A stretch of DNA of 40,187 nt from an uncultured Bacilli bacterium (lineage in GTDB: Bacteria; Bacillota_I; Bacilli_A; RF39; UBA660): positions 1-40,187 of the forward strand of contig CAKOLH010000009.1 in NCBI GenBank assembly GCA_934096105.1, in the 5' to 3' direction. Below, one piece after another: positions 1-5,635 of the stretch (positions within the stretch are counted from its first letter, which is position 1; each line of letters starts with the position of its first letter). Both the position numbers and the translations under genes were made by a program. The notes beneath the pieces were generated by a model. The model did not search any database and was not told the origin of the DNA. It saw only the letters and a program-made list of their open reading frames with translations.

Positions 1-72
1 TTTAAAACTATGGTAAAAATATGTGAAAACACTTCTTAATTTATTATATCATTATTTTTTGATATTAGAAAT

Positions 73-116
73 AAAAAAATATAGAAAAATACCTATTTAA
101 ATATATTAAATGGGTA
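73..116 (-). terminator. intrinsic terminator of the pseudouridine synthase operon
   Basis: Read on the minus strand, the 11-base arms at 106-116 and 90-100 pair around a five-base loop (one G-U pair). They are followed by a T-rich run (73-89 on the plus strand is A-rich). The stop codon of the pseudouridine synthase gene lies inside the hairpin, as is common in this window. Confidence 0.6.
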
Positions 117-761
117 TCTATTTGGTAAATCTAAATTAAATGTTAATACTTCTTTAGTAGTTGGATGAGTAAATGTTAATGTTTTAGCAAAAAGAGCTAT
201 GTCTATGTTCTTAGGATTATTTCCGTATTTAGAATCTCCCACTAGTGGATGGTGTCTTGAAGAAAACTGGACTCTTATTTGATGTGAACGACCTGTTATT
301 AAGTTTATTTTAACTAGTGATAAATTGTTTTTACTACTAATAAGAGTATATTCTAGACAGGAATATTTTCCTTTTTCTTTAGTTGTAACATAACTAATAT
401 TTTCTTTTTCGTTCTTTATTAGGTAATCTTCAAGTTTTCCTTCTTTAGGAGAAATTCCTTCGACTACAGCATAATAGGTTTTATGAAAATTATTTTTTCT
501 TATCTCATCACTTAATCTAGAAGCTGCTTTTGAAGTTTTAGCAAATACCATGATGCCACCGACAGGTCTATCTAGTCTATGTACTAGTCCTATATAGGCA
601 TCACCTTTTTTATTTTCTTTCTTTATACGATATTCTTTTAATATGGTAATTAAGTCTATAGCATTACTGCTATCGGCTTGTACGGGAATACCTACTGGTT
701 TTTCAATTACAAGAAGATGGTTATCTTCATATATTATATTAATCTTTGGTAACTTTTCCAT
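93..761 (-). CDS. RluA-family pseudouridine synthase
   Basis: Converts selected uridines in structural RNA (rRNA or tRNA) to pseudouridine in the cytoplasm. Numbered from the ATG at 761, the catalytic motif HRLDRPVGGI starts at residue 61, with Asp64 as the expected nucleophile. The downstream GRSHQIRVQF block and the KYG segment are also typical of the RluA/RluD family. There is no S4 RNA-binding domain in front, so this is a short, catalytic-domain-only form of 222 residues. A GTG three codons upstream (770) is possible, but the ATG is preferred; neither has a strong ribosome binding site. The start overlaps the end of the upstream methyltransferase by 23 bases, which implies translational coupling in one operon. 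The target uridine cannot be told from sequence. Confidence 0.9.
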   Translation of the reverse strand: MEKLPKINIIYEDNHLLVIEKPVGIPVQADSSNAIDLITILKEYRIKKENKKGDAYIGLVHRLDRPVGGIMVFAKTSKAASRLSDEIRKNNFHKTYYAVVEGISPKEGKLEDYLIKNEKENISYVTTKEKGKYSCLEYTLISSKNNLSLVKINLITGRSHQIRVQFSSRHHPLVGDSKYGNNPKNIDIALFAKTLTFTHPTTKEVLTFNLDLPNRYPFNIFK

Positions 762-1599
762 ATATACCACATGGTAATATTAAATTATTTTCAGTAACTG
801 GAAGTGTATTTTCACCAGTTTCTATTTTATTACCTTTAAATTCTAATTTTAATATATTTTCTAATGATATATGACTTATACCAGTAGTATAACTACTTAT
901 TAAAAGAAATGAAAAATCTTCATCTAAAATATCTTTTACTTTAGATAGTAGGGTAGGAAAGTCATTTTCAAACTTCCATACTTCTTTATTTGGGCCTCTT
1001 CCATAACTAGGAGGATCCATAATTATACCATGATAGGTTCTGCCTCTTCTTTTTTCTCTTTCAATAAATTTTATAACATCTTCAGTTATGAATCTAATGG
1101 TTTTATTTTCAAGATGCGATAGTTTCATATTTTCTTTAGCCCATTCATTTATTCCTTTAGAGGCATCAACATGAACTACTTCTGTAGCTCCTGAAAAAGA
1201 GGCCATCATTGTAGCACAACCAGTATAGGCAAAAAGATTTAATACACGCATTTCATCATGTGTTTTTCTATACTCAGTTATTTTTTTATTTATGAAATCC
1301 CAGTTACTTGATTGCTCTGGAAAAATACCGGTATGTTTAAAGTTAGTTGGTGATACTTTGAAAGTTAAATCTTTATAATTAACAGTCCAATATTCAGGTA
1401 GTTTCTTTTTAAACTCCCAATAGCCTCCACCTTCAGTACTTCTGTGATAATGGGCATCATAATTATTCCATTTTTCAGTTTTATTCCATATTATTTGCGG
1501 ATCTGGTCTAATTAGAATTATATTATTCCATCTTTCTAATTTTTCACCATTTCCAGTTTTGATACATTCATAGTCTTTCCAATTATTATTTGTATTCAT
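739..1599 (-). CDS. class I SAM-dependent rRNA methyltransferase (RlmI/COG1092-like)
   Basis: Probable RNA methyltransferase of 286 residues. The Rossmann SAM-binding motif reads LNLFAYTGCATMMAS, followed by the acidic strand VVHVDASKG, and the catalytic-type motif is MDPPSYGRGPN. This combination is typical of the RlmI-like family that methylates 23S rRNA. The N-terminal PUA domain of full-length RlmI is absent; the first ~110 residues are a short substrate-binding region. The start at 1599 is chosen because GGAGG lies 7 bases upstream, inside the end of the preceding gene; a longer in-frame extension to 1626 lacks support. It sits 4 bases after the unknown gene and overlaps the pseudouridine synthase, giving an operon with two RNA-modifying enzymes. 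Confidence 0.85.
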   Translation of the reverse strand: MNTNNNWKDYECIKTGNGEKLERWNNIILIRPDPQIIWNKTEKWNNYDAHYHRSTEGGGYWEFKKKLPEYWTVNYKDLTFKVSPTNFKHTGIFPEQSSNWDFINKKITEYRKTHDEMRVLNLFAYTGCATMMASFSGATEVVHVDASKGINEWAKENMKLSHLENKTIRFITEDVIKFIEREKRRGRTYHGIIMDPPSYGRGPNKEVWKFENDFPTLLSKVKDILDEDFSFLLISSYTTGISHISLENILKLEFKGNKIETGENTLPVTENNLILPCGIYGKVTKD

Positions 1600-1603
1600 T
1601 TTT

Positions 1604-2056
1604 TTACCTCCTGACAGATACAGCACTATTTAATATTTCTCTAATAGTTTGCTTTGGACGACGCATTTTCATTGCTTTAAAAATATCTTTGTATGTTTCA
1701 AAAGTTACTTTTCCTATTTTGTCATGACCACTGATGGGTATTTTATATATGTTTTCTAAATTCACATAACCTTTAATAGATTTCTCTATTCTTTCTTTTC
1801 TGTTATATCTATATTTAAAATCTTCTTCATATAGTATATTTTCATCATTAATTTTGAAATGCTGCTTTGAACCTTCTCTATCTACTGATGTTAGAGTTAA
1901 TAAGTAATCAAGATCACTATCACTATAAATTATCATACAAGGTCTACCATCTTTCCAAGCATGATCTGGTTCTTTCTTACCAATAGCAGTATTTTCAAAA
2001 ACTAATCCTTTTATAATAACTATATCTCCAATTGCTTCTCTTTCATAACTATTCAT
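1604..2056 (-). CDS. hypothetical protein, possibly MazF/PemK-like fold
   Basis: A 150-residue cytoplasmic protein, not confidently recognised. The first half has the pattern GDIVIIKG, then KDGRPCMIIYSDSD, then DYLLTLTSVD. This loosely recalls the beta-barrel start of MazF/PemK-type toxins (GDI..., RPxxII). The C-terminal half is basic and helical with a KMRRPKQT segment. No antitoxin-like gene is next to it, so a toxin role is not claimed. The ATG at 2056 has GAGGTG a few bases upstream; an upstream TTG (2068) is rejected. It is the first gene of the run with the methyltransferase and pseudouridine synthase, so a role linked to RNA metabolism is conceivable but unproven. Confidence 0.7.
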   Translation of the reverse strand: MNSYEREAIGDIVIIKGLVFENTAIGKKEPDHAWKDGRPCMIIYSDSDLDYLLTLTSVDREGSKQHFKINDENILYEEDFKYRYNRKERIEKSIKGYVNLENIYKIPISGHDKIGKVTFETYKDIFKAMKMRRPKQTIREILNSAVSVRR

Positions 2057-2072
2057 TTTGCACCTCAAATAG

Positions 2073-2078
2073 ATTATA
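2073..2078 (-). promoter_or_regulatory. -10 element for the RNA-modification operon
   Basis: TATAAT on the minus strand, about 17 bases ahead of the first ATG (2056) of the three-gene run. The -35 region is weak (TATTAA at about 17 bases spacing). This is the only promoter-like sequence in the gap. Confidence 0.4.
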
Positions 2079-2154
2079 TCATTTATTTACTAAAATTAAT
2101 AGATAAAAATTAAATATATATTTACGGCTTATATATGATAGATATGTAGATATA

Positions 2155-2209
2155 TTATTTTGAGACCTTGGGCTCAAAATAACACATTAAGACTATTAGG
2201 CTTAATGTG
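2155..2209. repeat. twin abutting hairpin element, copy 1
   Basis: Two perfect hairpins side by side. Hairpin A has 10-base arms 2155-2164 and 2173-2182, with loop ACCTTGGG. Hairpin B has 9-base arms 2183-2191 and 2201-2209, with loop ACTATTAGG. The stems end next to the loop in GAG/CTC and AAG/CTT. No T-run follows on either strand, so neither is an ordinary terminator. The element lies between the hsp20 terminator and the next promoter. Related pairs occur at 10347, 14377 and 22966. Confidence 0.7.
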
Positions 2210-2214
2210 AATAT

Positions 2215-2243
2215 AAAAAAAACTAGACTACATAGTAATCTAG
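2215..2243 (-). terminator. intrinsic terminator of hsp20
   Basis: On the minus strand, a 9-bp stem (CTAGATTAC with GTAGTCTAG, one G-U pair) with loop TAT is followed directly by eight Ts. It starts 6 bases after the hsp20 stop codon. Confidence 0.85.
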
Positions 2244-2248
2244 AATAA

Positions 2249-2632
2249 TTATTTAATTATAATATTTTGCTTTTCATTTCTTAAAATATCTTCTTTAGGA
2301 AAAGTTATAGTAAGAATACCACTTTCATAATTAGCTTTAATATCTGATTCCTTCTTTTCACCAATATAAAAACTTCTTTTTACTTCACCATAAAATCTTT
2401 CTCTTCTTATATAAGCTTCTACTTTTAAATTAACAGTTTTAGTAGCCTTAATAGTTAAATATCCATTTTCATAGTTTATTATTATATCTTCTTTTTTTAA
2501 TCCTGGTAGATCTATTTCCATAATATATTTATTTTGATATTCTCTTATATCTGTTTTCATATATTCTTTTTCTTTTAATAATGGTGAATCTATAAGTGGA
2601 AAATAGTCATTTAAATAATATCTTGGTAACAT
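2249..2632 (-). CDS. small heat shock protein (Hsp20/alpha-crystallin family)
   Basis: ATP-independent holdase chaperone that binds unfolding proteins during stress. Its 127 residues hold the alpha-crystallin core (about 25-122): YIMEIDLPGLKKEDI in the first strands, then ENGYLTIKA, RERFYGEVKRSFYIG, and ANYESGILTITFPK, the classic xxGxLxxxxPK-type end motif. The IIIK tail is close to the IxI motif used for oligomer assembly. AAGGAC lies about 8 bases before the ATG at 2632. It is probably transcribed alone or with the membrane protein upstream (51-base gap), and a strong terminator follows. No CIRCE-type operator was seen. Confidence 0.9.
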   Translation of the reverse strand: MLPRYYLNDYFPLIDSPLLKEKEYMKTDIREYQNKYIMEIDLPGLKKEDIIINYENGYLTIKATKTVNLKVEAYIRRERFYGEVKRSFYIGEKKESDIKANYESGILTITFPKEDILRNEKQNIIIK

Positions 2633-2683
2633 TATATATCAGTCCTTTCTATCTTTATTATGATTTATAAAAGGAAAAATATA

Positions 2684-3040
2684 CTAGTTTTCGATTATTA
2701 AATTACTATTTCCTAGTGGTAAATAGAGTATGGCTCCTAGTAAGATGAAGAAAGTAGCGGCGACTAAATATTTTTCTTGTTCTTTCTCTTCTTCAGTAGT
2801 AGCATTTTGATAACTATACACAGCATTTAAAAAGAAATATATAGCAATAATAAAATTTAGTCTTCTATTATAATAATATATTTTATTTGCTTTCTCATTT
2901 GAAATACTAGGTATATGTAAAATACTTTTTTTCTTTTCGTTTATTAGATAAAAAGATATTATAGCTTTAATTACTAATAGAAAAAAGAAAATTATATCAA
3001 TATCAACTTGTTTTAAAAGTTTTTCTTTATCATCATTCAT
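2684..3040 (-). CDS. small membrane protein of unknown function
   Basis: 118 residues, not recognised. It has two or three hydrophobic segments: about 15-33 (IIFFFLLVIKAIISFYLI), 62-80 (FIIAIYFFLNAVYSYQNA) and 90-108 (LVAATFFILLGAILYLPLG), with a charged EEEKEQEKY loop between the last two. The only available start is the ATG at 3040. It has no ribosome binding site, and the T-run of a duplicated terminator ends about 13 bases upstream. The IS element lies directly beyond that, separating the gene from its former upstream neighbour, the XRE regulator. Expression may therefore be poor, leaderless or dependent on read-through. The reading frame itself is clean. Confidence 0.6.
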   Translation of the reverse strand: MNDDKEKLLKQVDIDIIFFFLLVIKAIISFYLINEKKKSILHIPSISNEKANKIYYYNRRLNFIIAIYFFLNAVYSYQNATTEEEKEQEKYLVAATFFILLGAILYLPLGNSNLIIEN

Positions 3041-3057
3041 ACTTAATTATATAAAAA

Positions 3058-3079
3058 AAGAATGATAATTATCATTCTA
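3058..3079. repeat. left 22-bp target-site duplication of the IS (terminator hairpin copy)
   Basis: Identical to 4763-4784. It contains a perfect 20-base palindrome (3059-3078: AGAATGATAA and its complement TTATCATTCT). On the minus strand this copy still has the T-run (from the A-run 3052-3059), so it remains a complete terminator pointing at the membrane protein gene. Confidence 0.85.
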
Positions 3080-3148
3080 CAGACTGTTGACAAAGTAAAT
3101 TTTGTTAATAGTCTTTTATTTTTTTAAAATTTGTTGTATAATTAAATT

Positions 3149-3208
3149 GCGAGATAACTTATTTTCTTATTATTCCAATTAAAATAAGTCATTAATCTCG
3201 CTTTTTTT
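3149..3208 (+). terminator. terminator inside the IS, upstream of the transposase gene
   Basis: The outer stem GCGAGAT (3149-3155) pairs with ATCTCGC (3195-3201), and an inner stem TTATTTT (3159-3165) pairs with AAAATAA (3181-3187). Seven Ts follow. It would stop transcription entering from flanking DNA before the transposase gene, a common self-limiting device in IS elements. Confidence 0.75.
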
Positions 3209-3220
3209 ATGAAAAAATGT

Positions 3221-3226
3221 TATAAT
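3221..3226 (+). promoter_or_regulatory. transposase -10 element
   Basis: TATAAT lies just after the internal terminator and about 35 bases before the transposase ATG. No clear -35 is visible, because the terminator T-run occupies that region. A second TATAAT at 3137-3142 lies ahead of the terminator. Confidence 0.4.
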
Positions 3227-3260
3227 TAATGTAGGAATAATAAGAAAGTGAGTGATACGT

Positions 3261-4658
3261 ATGGCAATGACAAAAAGACCAAAGAAACAATATTCTAGTG
3301 AAATTATTAATTTAGAAAGTATGATTCCTGAAAATCATTTTTTAAGAATTATCGAAAAATATTTTGATTGGAACTTTATATATGAAGAAGTTGAAAAACA
3401 ATATTCTATATTTGGAAGGCCAAGTATAGATCCAGTTGTTTTATTTAAAATTCATATATTAAAGTTCCTTTTTCATGAAGATAGTCTAAGAAAAACTTAT
3501 GAAACATTGCAATATAACTTACTATATAGATGGTTTATTGGTTATAGTATAAACGAGGAAGTTCCTGATCATTCAACTTATTCACAGAATTACAAAAGAA
3601 AATTTTGTAAATTAGAAAAAGATATATTACAAACAGTGTTTGATAAAGTAATTGAATTACTGATTCAATATGATTGTTTAGATACAACAGCGGTTTATAT
3701 TGACTCAACAAATACAAAAGCATATGCAAATAAAAAGAAAAATCATAAAGAAATAATAAAAATCGAGGCAAAAAAATATCAAAAAGAACTAGATTTGGAG
3801 ATAGCATTAAAAGGATTACATGATGCAGACTTAACTGAAGAGGAATATTTAGAAGAAGTAGAAAGAATAGTAAAATGTAATGAAGAAGTTAACATAGAAG
3901 AAGTAATTGGTGAAAAAGAAATAATAGTTAGTGATACAGATCCTGATGCAGGAATGTTATATAAAAGTGATAAAGAAAAAATGTTTGGTTACAATACTTC
4001 GGTTATCTGTGATAATAATAATTATATATTAACTGTTGATACTAACCCAAGTAATATGCATGATTCAGTTGCTTTTTATAATTCATTCGATAATTTTATT
4101 AATAATTATGATTCTTCAGAAACAAAATACTTTGTTGGAGATGCTGCTTATTTAACTAATCATATATGTAAAACAATAATTGACCTTAATATGATACCAG
4201 CATTACCATATAGTAGATTAGGATATAAAAAAGGATATTTCAAAAAATATGAATTTACTTATGATGAGCATAATGATATTTATATATGTCCCAATGAAAA
4301 AGATTTAATAACAAATGACAAATATACTAAAGATGGTTATAAGGTATATAAAGCAGACAAACATGACTGCAGTATTTGTCCATTTAAAGATAAATGTACT
4401 AAATCTGATTATAAACAAATCTTAAGACATGTATGGGAGGAATATAAAGAGATGGCAAATGATTATAGACATCATCAAGATGTAAAAGATATATATAAAC
4501 AAAGACCACAGCATATTGAAAGAGTTTTTGCTGATGGTAAAACCAAATATGGTTTAACGAAGACTTACTTTAGAAGTAGAGAGAAAGTTCATAGAGAACT
4601 TACTCTCCTTTATGCATGCATGAATCTCAAAAAGTTTGCAATACATCAATATGCTTGA
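3261..4658 (+). CDS. IS1182-family transposase
   Basis: DDE-type transposase of 465 residues that moves the surrounding element. The N-terminal region (FGRPSIDPVVLFKIHILKF to VPDHSTYSQNYKRKF) is the DUF772-like domain of this family. Catalytic-core motifs follow: AVYIDSTNTKAYANKKK (first Asp), YFVGDAAYLTN (second Asp), and the C-terminal IERVFADGKTKYGL with the Glu, followed by YFRSREKVHRELTLLYACM. A zinc-ribbon-like cysteine cluster (CPNEKD, then CSICPFKDKC) lies between the last two. The length is normal and there is no interruption. The ATG at 3261 is chosen over GTG 3252 and ATG 3267 because AAGTGAG lies 8 bases before it. Confidence 0.93.
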   Translation: MAMTKRPKKQYSSEIINLESMIPENHFLRIIEKYFDWNFIYEEVEKQYSIFGRPSIDPVVLFKIHILKFLFHEDSLRKTYETLQYNLLYRWFIGYSINEEVPDHSTYSQNYKRKFCKLEKDILQTVFDKVIELLIQYDCLDTTAVYIDSTNTKAYANKKKNHKEIIKIEAKKYQKELDLEIALKGLHDADLTEEEYLEEVERIVKCNEEVNIEEVIGEKEIIVSDTDPDAGMLYKSDKEKMFGYNTSVICDNNNYILTVDTNPSNMHDSVAFYNSFDNFINNYDSSETKYFVGDAAYLTNHICKTIIDLNMIPALPYSRLGYKKGYFKKYEFTYDEHNDIYICPNEKDLITNDKYTKDGYKVYKADKHDCSICPFKDKCTKSDYKQILRHVWEEYKEMANDYRHHQDVKDIYKQRPQHIERVFADGKTKYGLTKTYFRSREKVHRELTLLYACMNLKKFAIHQYA

Positions 4659-4719
4659 AGTCGATATATAGGTAATATATCTCAAAATTGGTATAAAAAA
4701 GTTAGAAATATATAAAAAA

Positions 4720-4753
4720 GACAAATAGGTGATTTTTTTTTTACCTATTTGTC
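4720..4753. repeat. hairpin at the right end of the IS
   Basis: The arm GACAAATAGGT (4720-4730) is perfectly complementary to ACCTATTTGTC (4743-4753) across a T-rich loop. The right arm runs into the terminal inverted repeat. It could end transposase transcription or mark this end for the transposase. The left end lacks an equivalent. Confidence 0.6.
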
Positions 4754-4762
4754 AACAGTCTG

Positions 4763-4784
4763 AAGAATGATAATTATCATTCTA
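4763..4784. repeat. right 22-bp target-site duplication of the IS
   Basis: Identical to 3058-3079, with a perfect 20-base palindrome at 4764-4783. On the minus strand this copy follows the XRE gene (whose TAG stop is at 4782-4784) but is now followed by IS sequence instead of a T-run, so the original terminator has been split from its T-tract. Confidence 0.85.
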
Positions 4785-5120
4785 TTCTATATTTGTATTA
4801 ACTTTTACATATTCTTCTTTCATTATAGATATTATTCTGATGATAAAATCTATATCTTTTTCATCTAAATATTTGCAATTTTCAGTTATATATTTTAATT
4901 TATTACTATTATCTGATGGAAGACTTTTAACATCTAATAAAGAGTTTAAATCAACATTAAATATTTTAGCGATATTTTTTAACATACTAGCAGTAGGCTC
5001 TGATTTACCCGTTTCTATTCTTGATAAGAAATTTCTATTTATCTTTAATGTACTTGCTAATTCTTCTTGTGATATTCCTTTACTTTTTCTTAATTGTTTT
5101 ATTTTTTCACCTAACTTCAT
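4782..5120 (-). CDS. XRE-family helix-turn-helix transcriptional regulator
   Basis: DNA-binding regulator of 112 residues. The N-terminal HTH_3 domain (about 1-62) reads MKLGEKIKQLRKSKGISQEE, then LKINRNFLSRIETGKSEPTA and MLKNIAKIFNVDLNSLL. The tail (ENCKYLDEKDIDFIIRIISI) is a short helical region, probably for dimerisation; no sensor domain is present. The start at 5120 has GGAGG 5 bases upstream, and the longer frame to 5225 is rejected. It is divergent from gatCAB. Repeats containing TTGGTATTA in the shared region are candidate operators. The stop codon lies inside the IS target duplication, so the protein is unchanged but its terminator was altered. Confidence 0.88.
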   Translation of the reverse strand: MKLGEKIKQLRKSKGISQEELASTLKINRNFLSRIETGKSEPTASMLKNIAKIFNVDLNSLLDVKSLPSDNSNKLKYITENCKYLDEKDIDFIIRIISIMKEEYVKVNTNIE

Positions 5121-5167
5121 AATACCTCCAAAACTAGTTTTATTATAATAAATTATATGATATTTTA

Positions 5168-5276
5168 AATACCTTGGTATTATTATTACCAAACTTGCAA
5201 TAAATATTAGAAAAAATATCTTCAAAAAAACATTTTGGGATTAAAAAGTGGTTCAAAACATTATTTTGGTATTAAA
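5168..5276. promoter_or_regulatory. candidate operator array between the XRE gene and gatC
   Basis: Contains an inverted repeat AATACC-tt-GGTATT (5168-5181) and three direct copies of TTGGKATTA at 5174, 5235 and 5266, spaced 61 and 31 bases, close to whole numbers of helical turns. The last two are embedded in the 13-base near-repeats 5233-5245 and 5264-5276 (one mismatch). An inverted copy, TTACC, is at 5186-5190. The array lies behind the XRE start and just ahead of the gatC promoter. Binding by the XRE protein is inferred. Confidence 0.45.
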
Positions 5277-5285
5277 TATTTTATA

Positions 5286-5314
5286 TTGTTATTATTGCTA
5301 TTTTGTTATATAAT
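5286..5314 (+). promoter_or_regulatory. gatCAB promoter
   Basis: TTGTTA (5286-5291), a 17-base spacer, and TATAAT (5309-5314), 24 bases before the gatC ATG with its GGAGGG site. Confidence 0.6.
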
Positions 5315-5338
5315 AAAGTGGTAAATGAGGAGGGCATT

Positions 5339-5635
5339 ATGATAACAAGAGATGTATTAGATAGTTTAGCAAAAAAACTTATGTTTAAAATGAATGATGA
5401 AGAGTATAAAACTTTAGAGAATGAGTTTGATATTATATTAAAACAAATGGAGTTTATTGATAAGATAGATGGTATTGAAGAAGTTACTCCAATGACATTT
5501 CCTTTTGAACTTAATTTAGATGATGATTATTTAAGAGAAGATGTTTATAAAAATGAAATTGACTTTAATGATATGGTTATTAATGTTAAAGATTATGATG
5601 ATAATAGAGTAAAGGTACCTAAGGTGGTGGAATAA
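5339..5635 (+). CDS. gatC: Asp-tRNA(Asn)/Glu-tRNA(Gln) amidotransferase subunit C
   Basis: Small subunit that clamps GatA and GatB together in the amidotransferase making Gln-tRNA(Gln) and/or Asn-tRNA(Asn) from mischarged tRNAs. Its 98 residues match the usual ~95-100. The N-terminal helix pair (VLDSLAKKLMFKMNDEEYKTL, then FDIILKQMEFIDKID) is followed by GIEEVTPMTFPF and LREDVYKNE, the typical GatC ending. The ATG at 5339 follows GGAGGG; the in-frame upstream start (5303) is inside the promoter and is rejected. The stop overlaps the gatA start in TAATG, so translation is coupled. Confidence 0.93.
   Translation: MITRDVLDSLAKKLMFKMNDEEYKTLENEFDIILKQMEFIDKIDGIEEVTPMTFPFELNLDDDYLREDVYKNEIDFNDMVINVKDYDDNRVKVPKVVE

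Larger units (their letters stand above)
3080..4762 (+). mobile_element. IS1182-family insertion sequence, intact
   Basis: About 1683 bp. It is bounded by 15-base perfect inverted repeats (CAGACTGTTGACAAA at 3080-3094; its complement at 4748-4762) and flanked by a 22-bp direct repeat. It carries one intact transposase gene, an internal terminator ahead of the gene, and a hairpin at the right end. The target was the hairpin of an intrinsic terminator downstream of the XRE gene. No frameshift or decay is visible, so the insertion looks recent. Confidence 0.9.

Noticed and set aside
2155..2209. Twin hairpin as a second hsp20 terminator
   Set aside because: No T-run on either strand and a complete terminator already lies closer to the hsp20 stop.
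3059..3078. AATGATAATTATCATT palindrome as a Fur box
   Set aside because: It resembles iron-box motifs but is followed by a T-run after the XRE stop codon and is duplicated by the IS, so terminator plus target duplication explains it better.
3080..3110. Outward promoter from the left IS end driving the 2684 gene
   Set aside because: TTGTCA is present on the minus strand, but no acceptable -10 lies at 16-18 bases and the terminator copy stands in between.
3535..3807. Minus-strand ORF of 90 codons within the transposase gene
   Set aside because: Shadow frame with no start context and no plausible protein pattern; the plus-strand transposase is continuous.
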